Source: Bog-473 sp963711065
GTDB lineage: Bacteria; Actinomycetota; Acidimicrobiia; Acidimicrobiales; RAAP-2
Direction of reading: 5' to 3'
NCBI GenBank assembly: GCA_963711065.1
Contig: CAVQCO010000006.1
Span: 372,001-436,000 of the forward strand
DNA: 64,000 nucleotides
Shown piece after piece: positions 48,107-56,486 of this stretch (position 1 is its first letter; each line of letters begins with the position of its first letter). Both the position numbers and the translations under genes were made by a program. The notes under the pieces are model-generated. The model worked only from the letters and a program-made list of their open reading frames with translations, searched no databases and was not told the origin of the DNA.

Positions 48107-48526
48107 ATGCTGGTGAGAGAGTGCCTGAGGAGCGCCCCGGTGACCGTGCCTCCCGGGTGCACGCTCGAAGAGGCCGGCCGGTTGATGGGCAGCCACGGCG
48201 TCGGGTCGCTCCTCGTCCTCGACGGTGACCGCCTCGTGGGGATCGTGACCGACCGCGACGTCACCGTGCGCGGGACCGGCGAGGGCAAGCCGCCCACGGC
48301 CGAGGTCAGCGCCGTGATGACGCCGGATCCCGTCACCATTCAAGGCTCGGCCGACGTCTTCGAGGCGTTCCACGTGTTCAAGACCGCGACTGCACGCCGG
48401 CTCCCCGTCCTCGAGGAGCAGGACTTGGCGGGCATCATCTCAGTGGACGACCTGTTGATCTCGTTGGTGGTCGAGTTCGGCGCCGTCCTGTCGCCGGTCG
48501 CGAAGGAGCTCGTCCACCCGGCCTGA
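48107..48526 (+). CDS. CBS-domain pair protein
   Basis: Stand-alone Bateman module of 139 residues with two CBS domains: VRECLRSAPVTVPPGCTLEEAGRLM...GIVTDRDVTVRG and VSAVMTPDPVTIQGSADVFEAFHVF...GIISVDDLLISL. Such proteins bind adenine nucleotides and act as energy sensors. ATG 48107 has GCAGG upstream. It is convergent with the MFS gene across 8 bp; no partner enzyme is evident. Confidence 0.92.
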   Translation: MLVRECLRSAPVTVPPGCTLEEAGRLMGSHGVGSLLVLDGDRLVGIVTDRDVTVRGTGEGKPPTAEVSAVMTPDPVTIQGSADVFEAFHVFKTATARRLPVLEEQDLAGIISVDDLLISLVVEFGAVLSPVAKELVHPA

Positions 48527-48534
48527 CCGCCCGC

Positions 48535-49878
48535 CTAGCTGGTGCGGCGCTTCCCTTCGTACACCGCCTCGGTGACCGGGAGCATCGGCGGCAACGGCAG
48601 TGGGACCACGTTCGCCGGTGCCGCGTCGATGCCCGACACGAGTCCCTCGGTGCCGTTCCGCCGCTGCCTCCTGCCGAGCACGAAGAGCGGGATGCTGGCC
48701 AGCAGCGTCGCCACGCCACCGATGGCGAGCGCCACCCGGGGGTTCGTCACGTCGCTGACGTAGCCGAGCAGCGGCGCACCGATGGGGGTGCTGCCGAGGA
48801 AGGCGATGGCGTTCAGCGACATCACCCTCCCCCGCATGGTCGGCTCGGCCCGCAGTTGCAGGGTGGCGTTGTTCGTGGCGACGAAGGAGATGGCGGCGGC
48901 GCCCATGGGGACGAGCAGGGCGAGGGCCCAGGCCTCGGTGGGCGACAGCGCCACGGCGAGGATGGTGACGCCGAAGGTGACCCCGATGAGTGAGAGAAGG
49001 CGCGTGGAGGGCCGGCTCCGGAAGGCCGTGGCCAGCCCGCCGAGGACGGCACCCGCACCCATGGCCACCATGAACCAGCTGAGGAGTCCCGCGCCGCCGT
49101 GGAAGGTGAACTTGGCCAGGAGTGCCAGCGTGACCGTGAAGTTGAAGGCGAAGACCCCGACCACGGCCATGGAGACGAGTGGCACCCGCAGGTCGGGCGT
49201 GGACCAGGCGTAGCGCAGGCCCTCCCGCACCTGGCCCTTGGCCCGGACTACGCCGGGATGGCGGATGAGCTCCGACTCCCGCATCATCGCCAGCGCGACG
49301 ATGACCGCGGCGAAGGAGACCGCGTTCAGGAAGAAGCACGTCGCCACCCCGACGGTGATGATCAGCACGCCGCCGATGGCCGGACCGATCACCCGGGCCG
49401 AGTTCATCAGCACGCTGTTGAGGCTCACCGCATTGGGCAACAGGTCCACCCCGACCATCTCGGACACGAAGGTCTGGCGCGCGGGGTTGTCGAAGAGGTT
49501 CACGAACCCCAGCCCCGCCGCGAGCAGGTAGACCTCCCAGAGGGTCACCGTGTGCGTCACCGCGAGCAGGCCCAGCGCCAGGGCGAGGAGGCCGGCCGCC
49601 CCCTGCGTGGCGTAGAGCACCTTGCGCTTGTCGAGCCGGTCGGCGATGAGGCCCCCGAACGGGCCGAGCAGCAGCAGCGGCAGGAACTGCAGGCTGGTGG
49701 CGATGGCGACGTCGACGCCGGTGCCGTGGAGCGGGAAGAGGATGAGGTAGGCCTGCGACACCGTCTGCATCCAGGTCCCGGAGACCGAGATGACCTGGCC
49801 GGTGAAGTAGAGCCGGTAGTTGCGCACGGAGATGGCGCGGAAGGTGCGCCGCCCGGCCTCACGCATGCGGCGTCTCAC
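48535..49878 (-). CDS. MFS transporter (MFS_3/enterobactin-exporter type)
   Basis: Major-facilitator exporter of 447 residues with about twelve membrane helices. Family landmarks are FRAISVRNYRLYFTGQVISVSGTWMQTVSQAYLI, the loop GGLIADRLDKRKVL (motif A-like), and FDNPARQTFVSEMVG. The tail after helix 12 is ~50 residues. GTG 49878 overlaps the MarR stop (GTGA), so the repressor and transporter form one coupled operon; regulation through the operator at 50329-50345 is inferred. Drug or metabolite efflux is likely, substrate unknown. Confidence 0.92.
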   Translation of the reverse strand: MRRRMREAGRRTFRAISVRNYRLYFTGQVISVSGTWMQTVSQAYLILFPLHGTGVDVAIATSLQFLPLLLLGPFGGLIADRLDKRKVLYATQGAAGLLALALGLLAVTHTVTLWEVYLLAAGLGFVNLFDNPARQTFVSEMVGVDLLPNAVSLNSVLMNSARVIGPAIGGVLIITVGVATCFFLNAVSFAAVIVALAMMRESELIRHPGVVRAKGQVREGLRYAWSTPDLRVPLVSMAVVGVFAFNFTVTLALLAKFTFHGGAGLLSWFMVAMGAGAVLGGLATAFRSRPSTRLLSLIGVTFGVTILAVALSPTEAWALALLVPMGAAAISFVATNNATLQLRAEPTMRGRVMSLNAIAFLGSTPIGAPLLGYVSDVTNPRVALAIGGVATLLASIPLFVLGRRQRRNGTEGLVSGIDAAPANVVPLPLPPMLPVTEAVYEGKRRTS

Positions 49879-50315
49879 GGCTCCTCCAGCAGCTGCTCGA
49901 GCAACGCGACGAGCTCCGCCGCGTGCCGCTGCCCGTCGGGACCGAGCTCGCCGAGCCGGCGCAGGAGGAAGGCGTTCTTGCGGGTCCGCATCCGCTCGAG
50001 GGTCCGCTCTCCGGCGGGGGTGCTCCGCACGCGGGCGCTGCGCCGGTCGTTGGGGTCGGCCACGCGGGTCACCATGCCCGCCTCGGTCAGGCTGGCCACG
50101 ATCCTCGTCATGGTCGGCGGTTGCACCTGCTCGAGCGCGGCCAGCTCGCCCAGGGTCGGGCTGCCGTGCCGGCTGACCGAGCCCAGCGCCGAGGCCTGGG
50201 CCGGCGACAGGCCGCCGAGGGACTCCTGGCGGAGGCGCCGCTGCAGGCGGTTGACCGCGATGCGCAGGCGGCCGGCCACCTCCTCGTCTGTGAGCGGAGG
50301 GGCCCCGGTGCGCAT
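49875..50315 (-). CDS. MarR-family transcriptional regulator
   Basis: Winged-helix regulator of 146 residues: LRIAVNRLQRRLRQESLGGLSPAQASALGSV, TLGELAALEQVQPPTMTRIVASLTEAGMVTRVADPNDRRSARVRSTPAG, then a C-terminal dimer helix. The wing DPNDRRS is diagnostic. ATG 50315 is 6 nt after a perfect TATACT, so it is leaderless. A palindrome between the -35 and -10 implies autorepression and control of the downstream transporter by a ligand. Confidence 0.94.
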   Translation of the reverse strand: MRTGAPPLTDEEVAGRLRIAVNRLQRRLRQESLGGLSPAQASALGSVSRHGSPTLGELAALEQVQPPTMTRIVASLTEAGMVTRVADPNDRRSARVRSTPAGERTLERMRTRKNAFLLRRLGELGPDGQRHAAELVALLEQLLEEP

Positions 50316-50321
50316 GCACCC

Positions 50322-50349
50322 AGTATACTTAGTTGAGCTAACTAATCAA
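50322..50349 (-). promoter_or_regulatory. marR-MFS promoter with embedded palindromic operator
   Basis: On the minus strand TTGATT (50349-50344) and TATACT (50327-50322) are 16 bp apart. The palindrome TTAGTT-N5-AACTAA occupies 50329-50345, filling the spacer. TATACT ends 6 nt before ATG, so transcription and translation start coincide. A MarR dimer bound here would block RNA polymerase. Confidence 0.75.
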
Positions 50350-50390
50350 TCGGCCCGACGCGGCGCACCGGCCGGGTGCGCCGGTGGCGC

Positions 50391-50726
50391 TCAGAGGTTG
50401 GGGACGTAGCCGCCCGCGCCGAGCGAGGCGCTCTCGTCGAAGGTCAGCGAGTCGTCGATCCCGCCGATCACCTCGGTCACCCACGGCAGGCGGTCGCGCA
50501 GGATCCGCTCGACCCCACCCGACAGCGTGGCGGAGCTCACGGCGCACGAGCTGCACGCACCCTGGAGCTCCACCTCGACCACCCCGGTCGCCACGTCGGC
50601 GCGCACGAGGACGAGGTCGCCACCGTCGGCCTGCACGGCCGGGCGCATGAGGTCCATGATCCCCTGCAGCTTCTGCAGGCGGTCGGCCCTCTCTGCGTCG
50701 CTCAGCTCTGCCGTCGTGTCGGTCAC
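50391..50726 (-). CDS. NifU C-terminal-domain (NFU) iron-sulfur carrier
   Basis: NFU-type scaffold/carrier of 111 residues that passes [4Fe-4S] clusters to apoproteins. Landmarks are LMRPAVQADGGDLVLVRAD, the CxxC motif LQGACSSCAVSSATLSGGVERIL and a C-terminal ~25-residue tail. GTG 50726. It stands between the MarR operon and an FAA hydrolase gene on the same strand. Confidence 0.93.
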   Translation of the reverse strand: MTDTTAELSDAERADRLQKLQGIMDLMRPAVQADGGDLVLVRADVATGVVEVELQGACSSCAVSSATLSGGVERILRDRLPWVTEVIGGIDDSLTFDESASLGAGGYVPNL

Positions 50727-50783
50727 CCCACCATTCTGCCGTGCCGGCGCCGCTGTGTGACCACGCCAGGGACAAGCCCTGCC

Positions 50784-51668
50784 TCAGTCGAGCCCGACCG
50801 GCTCGGGCCGTCCCCCCTGCTCGACGGGGTTCGACAGCTCACCGATCCCCTCGATCTCGATCCGCACGGTGTCCCCGTGGGCGAGGAAGCGCGGCGGGTC
50901 CATCCCGGCCCCCACACCGGCCGGCGTCCCCGTGGCGATGATGGTGCCCGGCTCGAGCGGGAACGCGGTGGTGAGGTACTCGATCATGGCCGCACAGCCG
51001 AAGATCAGGTCGGCCGTGCTCGAGTCCTGGCGCAGCTCGTCGTTGACCCAGGTGCGGATCGCCAGCGCGCCCGGGTCGCCGAGCTCGTCGCCGGTCACCA
51101 GCTCGGGGCCGCAGGGCGCATGGGTGTCGAACGACTTGCCCAGGGTGAACGTGGGCGTGCGCCACTGCCAGTCGCGCGCGCTGACGTCGTTGATGACGGT
51201 GTAGCCCGCCACCACCTCGTGCGCGCGGGCGGCAGGGACGTGCTGGCAGCGCCGGCCGATCACCATGGCCAGCTCGCCCTCGTAGTCCACCATGTCCGAG
51301 ACCGCGGGCAGGACGATGGGATCGCCCGGCCCGGCGATGGCCGTCCGCTGCTTGTTGAACCAGTACTGCCATTCGGGGGGCTCCCGGCCCATCTCGGCCA
51401 CGTGGGCCCGGTAGTTCATGCCGATGGCCAGGATGGCGGGCGGGTCGGGCACCGGTGCATGGCGGCGCACCTGCGCGAGCGGGAGGCGGCGTGCGCCGCT
51501 CGCCGCACCGGCGGCGGCGCGCTCCAGCGCGGGAGGACCCAGCGCCAACAACGCCGCCATCGTCGCCGGCAGCCCGGCGGCCGGGTCGCTCAGGTCGACG
51601 ACCTCGTCTCCGGCGAGCAGTCCGGGCCGGACCGGCCCGTCGCCAAGGGAGAAGCTGACGAGACGCAT
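50784..51668 (-). CDS. Fumarylacetoacetate hydrolase family protein
   Basis: FAH-fold enzyme of 294 residues. After a ~75-residue N-terminal domain come ILAIGMNYRAHVAEMG (catalytic His), VDYEGELAMVIG with metal ligands (YEGELA), GYTVINDVSARDWQW, GKSFDTHAPCGPELV and PGTIIATGTPAGVGAGMDPPRFL. Members are hydrolases, isomerases or decarboxylases of 3-oxo or catechol-derived acids. ATG 51668 has GGGAGGGG 3 bp upstream. The HdeD-like gene precedes it by 15 bp and may be co-transcribed. Confidence 0.93.
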   Translation of the reverse strand: MRLVSFSLGDGPVRPGLLAGDEVVDLSDPAAGLPATMAALLALGPPALERAAAGAASGARRLPLAQVRRHAPVPDPPAILAIGMNYRAHVAEMGREPPEWQYWFNKQRTAIAGPGDPIVLPAVSDMVDYEGELAMVIGRRCQHVPAARAHEVVAGYTVINDVSARDWQWRTPTFTLGKSFDTHAPCGPELVTGDELGDPGALAIRTWVNDELRQDSSTADLIFGCAAMIEYLTTAFPLEPGTIIATGTPAGVGAGMDPPRFLAHGDTVRIEIEGIGELSNPVEQGGRPEPVGLD

Positions 51669-51683
51669 GCCCCTCCCCCGGGC

Positions 51684-52283
51684 TCAGCGCACCTGGGCCT
51701 TGTAGGCCTCCCAGCTCTTGGTGGCATGGCGGGCGGAGAACGCGCCGATCATCTCGACGATGCCGAAGGCGATGGCGAGGATGCCGATCAGGACGACGAG
51801 CGCCGTCAGGGGCGCGCCCGGGTGCCGGATGCACAAGAAGCCGATGGCCACGGCGACGATGCCGCGGATGAGATAGGCCCACCAGTAGGGGAGGTGGTGG
51901 TAGCGGAGCGACTGGATGATGTCGAAGATGCCGAGCACCAGGAAGGCCCACCCAATGAGCACGGCGGTGATGAAGATGGTGATGTGGGGCCACACGAAGC
52001 CGACGATGCCCACGCCGATCCAGATCAACCCGAAGACGAGTTGCAGCCAGCGCTGCCGGGCCGTCCTGATGGCACCGACGATCTCAAAGGCACCGACCGC
52101 GATGAAGAACCCGCTGGCCAGATAGACGATCGCATAGACGCTGGCGTGCCGGTAGCTGATGATGAAGAACCCGAAGATGACGGAGAAGATGCCGCCGACG
52201 AGATACCAGCCCCACATCTTCTCGAGTTGTTCGCTGACGACATCACCGACCGCGATGTCGTCGTCTGTCAGCACGTAGGTCAT
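51684..52283 (-). CDS. HdeD/DUF308-type membrane protein
   Basis: Integral membrane protein of 199 residues with six helices in three DUF308 repeats (WGWYLVGGIFSVIFGFFII, LQLVFGLIWIGVGIVGFVW, WAYLIRGIVAVAIGFLCI). E. coli HdeD is associated with acid resistance at high density, but the role of actinobacterial relatives is not established. ATG 52283 is preferred over ATG 52295 because GGAGG lies 8 bp before it. The hydrophilic N-terminal 25 residues are cytoplasmic. Confidence 0.88.
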   Translation of the reverse strand: MTYVLTDDDIAVGDVVSEQLEKMWGWYLVGGIFSVIFGFFIISYRHASVYAIVYLASGFFIAVGAFEIVGAIRTARQRWLQLVFGLIWIGVGIVGFVWPHITIFITAVLIGWAFLVLGIFDIIQSLRYHHLPYWWAYLIRGIVAVAIGFLCIRHPGAPLTALVVLIGILAIAFGIVEMIGAFSARHATKSWEAYKAQVR

Positions 52284-52373
52284 GACATCCTCCATGGCGA
52301 GTAGGAGTGCACTGCAAGGGCAGTGGCCGCAGCGTACCGCCGCGCACCACCCGAATTGGGGGATCTCGGCCGC

Positions 52374-53585
52374 TCAGGCGACGCACGAACGCAGCGCGCG
52401 CAGGGCACGGCTGCCCCACGTGGACCCGGTACTGGCCCAGCGCGCCGGGTCCGCGAGCACGTCGTCGGCGTCGGCCCACAGCTCGTCCTCGACGGGCTGG
52501 AGCACCGCCCGCACCCCCGGGAGCGCTGCGGGATCGGCCTCGATCCGCTGGCGCAGGGCGTCGGCGGCGTGCCACAGCTCCTCGCTCGACAGCTCGAGGG
52601 GAATGAAGGGCGGCGGGCCCGCGACCGTGCGCGGGAACGCGGGGACGTAGATGCTGGCGCAGGGGCTTCCCGCCGCCACGTAGACGCGCAGCGGCGCGCC
52701 GTCGTCGATGCCGAGAGGGAGCTCCGCGATCATGGATGCTGCCGTGACACTGAGGCCGCGCACGTGCATGCAGACACTCACCCCGCTGAAGTCCGCCCCG
52801 ATGCCCTCCGGCGGTCGATGGACCGGCCCCTCGACGCCGGGGGCGCCCCAGGGCCCGGTCCCGTGGTCGCGCAGGTGGGCCGCGGTGGCGGCCGGCGTCA
52901 GCCCGCCGGGAGGGGCCGACGCGAGGAAACGGCGGCTGGCCGCCAGGCGGACGTCGGCGTAGCGGGTGTCCTCCCCGGCGTCCCGGAACCGGCCGAAGTC
53001 CTCGCCGGGGGCGAGGGCGGCCGAGGCGAGCGTCCACCCGGTGCCGATGGTGAGGCGGTTGGAGATGGCGGTGCCGGCGGGAAAGGCGGCGACCGCGAAG
53101 TCGGAGCCCGCCGTCTCGAGGACGTAGGCGTCGGTCGGGTCGGCGACGAGGAAGGAGGAGTCGTACGCCTGGCCGTGCGTGGCGTCCGCGATGCCGCCCT
53201 GCCCGCTCGACTCGAGGAGCCCGGTCATGACCTCCACCGCCTCCGCGGCGCTGCGAGCCCGCTCGAGCCCGAGGCGCACCAGGTCCATGCCGATCAGCGC
53301 GGGCGGGGCCGCCGCGGCGTCGTGGGTCGTGCTCACCCGCTCATTGCCGATGGCCACACCGTGCTCGTTCACACCGTGCTCCGCCCCCCACAACCAGGTC
53401 GGGCACGAGAGGAGGGCCGCATGTGCGCCGGTGTCGCCGATGGTGAGGTACTGCGTGCGCAGGGTGCACCCCGCCGAGGCACGCCGGCCGAAGGGCCAGG
53501 TGACCTGGACCTCGCCGGGCGGGCGGTCCGAGTTCTTGGCGAACACCATGCCGGCCCGGCCCGGGGCGCACAGGGTGTCGCACAT
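52374..53585 (-). CDS. Peptidase C69 family (secernin-like) protein
   Basis: Ntn-hydrolase of 403 residues. Removing Met1 exposes Cys2 (MCDTLCAPG), the family nucleophile. VFAKNSDRPPGEVQ, GANEHGVAIGNE-type EHGVNEHGVAIGNERVST, LVADPTDAYVLETAG and AISNRLTIGTGW match dipeptidase-A/secernin proteins. ATG 53585 is 6 nt after TAGGCT, a leaderless start arranged back to back with the P450 gene. Substrate is unconfirmed; secernins are often not peptidases. Confidence 0.9.
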   Translation of the reverse strand: MCDTLCAPGRAGMVFAKNSDRPPGEVQVTWPFGRRASAGCTLRTQYLTIGDTGAHAALLSCPTWLWGAEHGVNEHGVAIGNERVSTTHDAAAAPPALIGMDLVRLGLERARSAAEAVEVMTGLLESSGQGGIADATHGQAYDSSFLVADPTDAYVLETAGSDFAVAAFPAGTAISNRLTIGTGWTLASAALAPGEDFGRFRDAGEDTRYADVRLAASRRFLASAPPGGLTPAATAAHLRDHGTGPWGAPGVEGPVHRPPEGIGADFSGVSVCMHVRGLSVTAASMIAELPLGIDDGAPLRVYVAAGSPCASIYVPAFPRTVAGPPPFIPLELSSEELWHAADALRQRIEADPAALPGVRAVLQPVEDELWADADDVLADPARWASTGSTWGSRALRALRSCVA

Positions 53586-53591
53586 GGTCGC

Positions 53592-53614
53592 AGCCTACGG
53601 TGGCTCGCTATCGT
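53592..53614. promoter_or_regulatory. Back-to-back -10 boxes of the C69 and P450 genes
   Basis: TAGGCT on the minus strand (53597-53592) lies 6 nt before the C69 ATG. TATCGT on the plus strand (53609-53614) lies 7 nt before GTG 53622 of the P450. Both imply leaderless mRNAs from one 36-bp divergent region. Confidence 0.5.
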
Positions 53615-53621
53615 GACCGCT

Positions 53622-54908
53622 GTGGAACCTCGTGCCGTCCTCAGCCCCGACGAGATCGACCTGTCCGACATGGAGTTCTGGGCCCGGCCCTGGGAGGAGC
53701 GCGAGGGCGCGTTCCGGACGCTGCGCAACGAGCGCCCCATGCCCTTCTTCAAGGAGCCGGAGATCCCCGAGGCGCTCAGCTACGTCATCCCCCAGGGACC
53801 CGGCTACTACGCCCTGACCCGGCACACCCACATCTCCGAGGCGAGCCGGCACCCCGAGATCTTCCAGTCCGGCAAGGGCGCCACCTCCATGATCGACATG
53901 CCCGCCGAGATGCTCGACTTCTTCGGCTCCATGATCAACATGGACAACCCGCGCCATGCCCGCCTGCGCCGCATCGTGTCGGCCGCATTCAACCCGCGCA
54001 TGATCAAGTCGATTGAGGACCGCATCGATTTCGTGGCCAACGAAGTCATCGACCGCGTGGCCCCCCTGGGTGGCTGCGACTTCGTCACCGAGGTGGCGGC
54101 CCGCCTGCCGCTCGAGATCATCTGCGACATGATGGGCATCGCGGCAACCGACTACGACGCCGTGTTCCACGCCTCCAACGTGATCCTGAGCAACGGCGAC
54201 CCCGAGTACGTGCCCGAGGGAGCGGACCCCATGGTCGCCTTCATGACGGCCGCCCAGGAGCTGAACATGCTGATGATCGACCTCGCGGCCGTCCGACGCG
54301 AGCACCCGACCGACGACGTCACCTCGGCCCTGGTCAACACGAACGTCGACGGCGAGGCGCTCACGGACACCGAGGTGGCCGCCTTCTTCATCCTGCTCGT
54401 GGTGGCCGGGAACGAGACGACCCGCAACGCCATCAGCCACGGGCTGCTGGCATTGACCCAGCACCCCGACCAGCGAGCCCTGTGGCAGGCCGACCCGGCG
54501 GGTATCGCCGCGACCGGCGTGGACGAGATCGTGCGCTGGGGCTCGCCGGTGATCTGGATGCGCCGCACCGTGGCCGCCGAGACCACCCTGGGCGGCACCG
54601 AGTTGCACGAGGGCGACAAGGTCATCATGTTCTACAACTCGGCCAACCGGGACGAGGACGTCTTCGACGACCCGTTCACCTTCGACGTGCGGCGCAACCC
54701 CAACCCCCACATCGGGTTCGGTGCGGCCGGTCCGCACTTCTGCCTCGGCGCGCACCTGGCCCGTCAGGAGATCGACGTGATGTTCCGCCGGCTCTTCGAG
54801 CGGCTGCCCGACATTGAGAGCGTCGGCGAGCCGGACCGGTTGCTCTCCCCCTTCATCAACGGCATCAAGCACCTCGACTGCACCTTCACCCCGGCCGCAC
54901 CCCGCTGA
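53622..54908 (+). CDS. Cytochrome P450
   Basis: Bacterial class I P450 of 428 residues. The I-helix oxygen-binding motif is VVAGNETTRN, the K-helix ExxR is in VDEIVRWGSPV, and the haem loop is HIGFGAAGPHFCLGAHLARQE (Cys ligand). HARLRRIVSAAFNPR is the C-helix. Similar P450s hydroxylate steroids and fatty acids. GTG 53622 is chosen because TATCGT ends 7 nt before it; GTG 53613 would overlap that box. The electron donor could be the 3-Cys ferredoxin at 56487, but that is inference. Confidence 0.94.
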   Translation: MEPRAVLSPDEIDLSDMEFWARPWEEREGAFRTLRNERPMPFFKEPEIPEALSYVIPQGPGYYALTRHTHISEASRHPEIFQSGKGATSMIDMPAEMLDFFGSMINMDNPRHARLRRIVSAAFNPRMIKSIEDRIDFVANEVIDRVAPLGGCDFVTEVAARLPLEIICDMMGIAATDYDAVFHASNVILSNGDPEYVPEGADPMVAFMTAAQELNMLMIDLAAVRREHPTDDVTSALVNTNVDGEALTDTEVAAFFILLVVAGNETTRNAISHGLLALTQHPDQRALWQADPAGIAATGVDEIVRWGSPVIWMRRTVAAETTLGGTELHEGDKVIMFYNSANRDEDVFDDPFTFDVRRNPNPHIGFGAAGPHFCLGAHLARQEIDVMFRRLFERLPDIESVGEPDRLLSPFINGIKHLDCTFTPAAPR

Positions 54909-54925
54909 GCGCGCCCGGGCCGCGC

Positions 54926-55273
54926 CTATCCGCCGAAGAATTCCCCGAACGCGGCCAGCGCGCGCGGTCCCCACACCGTGCCCGGACCCCCGTTCATGGA
55001 GATGGCGACGCCGATCATCTCCGCGACCTCCTGGGTGGTGGCGCCCTGGCGGGCGGCGCCGCGGGCATGCGCCGCGATGCAGCCGTCGCACTCGCGGGTG
55101 ACGGCGATGGCCAGCGCGATGAGCTCCTTCGTCTTGGCCGACAGCGCCCCGTCGGCCATGGCCGCCGAGCTGAGGGCCCTGTAGGCGGACATCACCCCCG
55201 GGATGGCCTCCTGCAGCGCAAGGTAGGGCTCACGGAGGTCCTCCCGGACCCGGTGGAAGTGTTCATGTGCCAT
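54926..55273 (-). CDS. Carboxymuconolactone decarboxylase family (AhpD-like) protein
   Basis: Small all-helical protein of 115 residues with the AhpD/CMD redox motif ALAIAVTRECDGCIAAHARGA (CxxC and following His) and GATTQEVAEMIGVAI. It may be a peroxidase-like or decarboxylase enzyme. ATG 55273 is preferred to an upstream ATG at 55288. It is convergent with the P450 gene. Confidence 0.92.
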   Translation of the reverse strand: MAHEHFHRVREDLREPYLALQEAIPGVMSAYRALSSAAMADGALSAKTKELIALAIAVTRECDGCIAAHARGAARQGATTQEVAEMIGVAISMNGGPGTVWGPRALAAFGEFFGG

Positions 55274-55316
55274 GGCGCATGCTGGCACGCCCCGCGCCGC
55301 CGGCGCGGGGAATCGC

Positions 55317-55919
55317 TCAGGAGCTCTCGGCGCTCCTCGGGCCGCGGCTGCGGACCTCCTCGACCGCGGACATCGCGTCGCGGAGCTCCCGGATCCAGTC
55401 GGCCTCGTGCTGGGACACCAGTCGCACGCACCACGCCAGGGCCTCGCTCCGGCTGCGCGCCACGCCCGCGTCGATCAAGGTGTCGAGCACCCTGCGGTCC
55501 GCCATGCGCAGCCTGGTCATCACGGGCACGCCTGCCGTCGTGAACAACACGGTGGACCCGCCGCACACCGCACCCCAGGAGACGGAGCGGCGGAAGGCCG
55601 GTTGCGCCTCGTCGGCGATCCGCATGCGGGCGCCCCGGCTCTCCTCCCGGAACCCGGTGATCCGTGCCTGCTCGGCCACCCGCACCTCGTCCTCGCCCGC
55701 CCCCTCGGGCAGCTGCGGGGGGGCGAGGGTCCCGACCACCTGGATCTCGTCGCCGTCGATCCCGATGCTCGGACTGCCCTCGAACCAGGCGTCGGGCACC
55801 CGGCCCGCGAACCAGGCCCCGATCAGGCGCTCCTGCTCGGGGCCCGAGGGTGGTGGGGTGGCCGAGCGTCTCCGGCCGCGCTGGGCGCCCCGGTGTCCTT
55901 CGTGAGTGTCTTCGTTCAT
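55317..55919 (-). CDS. Hypothetical protein with C-terminal ribbon-helix-helix-like segment (possible autoregulator)
   Basis: Protein of 200 residues, not assigned to a family. The N-terminal ~30 residues are Arg-rich and disordered. The middle is strand-rich (IGIDGDEIQVVGTLAPP, SWGAVCGGSTVLFTTAG). The C-terminal part PVMTRLRMADRRVLDTLIDAGVARSRSEALAWCVRLV has the strand-helix-turn-helix spacing of RHH/CopG DNA-binding domains, followed by a charged helix. ATG 55919 is 6 nt after TAATCT. Three tandem 8-bp repeats cover that promoter, supporting DNA binding and autoregulation, though neither is proven. Confidence 0.72.
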   Translation of the reverse strand: MNEDTHEGHRGAQRGRRRSATPPPSGPEQERLIGAWFAGRVPDAWFEGSPSIGIDGDEIQVVGTLAPPQLPEGAGEDEVRVAEQARITGFREESRGARMRIADEAQPAFRRSVSWGAVCGGSTVLFTTAGVPVMTRLRMADRRVLDTLIDAGVARSRSEALAWCVRLVSQHEADWIRELRDAMSAVEEVRSRGPRSAESS

Positions 55920-55954
55920 ATTACGAGATTACATGATTACATCGGAAGGGGCAA
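55917..55954 (-). promoter_or_regulatory. Promoter with three contiguous 8-bp repeats (candidate RHH operator)
   Basis: On the minus strand TTGCCC (55954-55949) and TAATCT (55931-55926) are 17 bp apart, and TAATCT ends 6 nt before the ATG. Three contiguous units GTAATCAT, GTAATCTC and GTAATATG (55940-55917) overlap the -10 and the start codon. Tandem short repeats are typical sites for cooperative RHH dimers. Confidence 0.65.
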
Positions 55955-55972
55955 GGGCCGGGACCTGGCCCT

Positions 55973-56437
55973 TCACCCGAGGAGCAGCTTGAAGCCGACG
56001 TGGGTGGGCGAGAACCCGAGCCTCTCGTAGAAACGGTGGGCCTCCTCGCGCCGCGCGTCTGAGGTGAGCTGCACCCGGTAGCAGCCGAGGGCGCGGGCTC
56101 GCTCGACGGCGTCGCGCAGCAGCGCAGTGCCGATCCCGCTCCCACGGTGGTCCGGATGCACGTGCACCGACTCGATCTCCGCGCAGCGCCCGCCCCGCTG
56201 CTGCAGGTGTCGGAACACGATCAGCTGGCACACCCCGACAACCTCGCCGGCGAGCTCCGCCACGAGGACGGCGCCGCCGGCGTCCTCGGTCTCCCGCCGC
56301 GCCGCCGCGTAGGGGACGGTGTCGGCGGCGTCTTCCCGAGGTGGCGCCCCGGGCAGCGCGCCCAGGGTGAGCAGCTCCACGGCCCGGCCGAGGTCGGCGT
56401 CGGCGGCGCGCCGGATGACGAGCCCGGCGGGTTTCAT
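55973..56437 (-). CDS. GNAT-family N-acetyltransferase
   Basis: Acetyltransferase of 154 residues: VIRRAADADLGRAVELL, AVLVAELAGEVVGVCQLIVF, ESVHVHPDHRGSGIGTALLRDAVERARALG (acetyl-CoA loop) and EEAHRFYERLGFSPTHVGF. The last motif is common in small-molecule and toxin-like GNATs. ATG 56437. It stands alone between the RHH-like gene and the ferredoxin. Confidence 0.93.
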   Translation of the reverse strand: MKPAGLVIRRAADADLGRAVELLTLGALPGAPPREDAADTVPYAAARRETEDAGGAVLVAELAGEVVGVCQLIVFRHLQQRGGRCAEIESVHVHPDHRGSGIGTALLRDAVERARALGCYRVQLTSDARREEAHRFYERLGFSPTHVGFKLLLG

Positions 56438-56486
56438 GCGCAGCCGGTGGACGCTGCCACGGGTCCATCATGGCCCGCCCGTGCGG

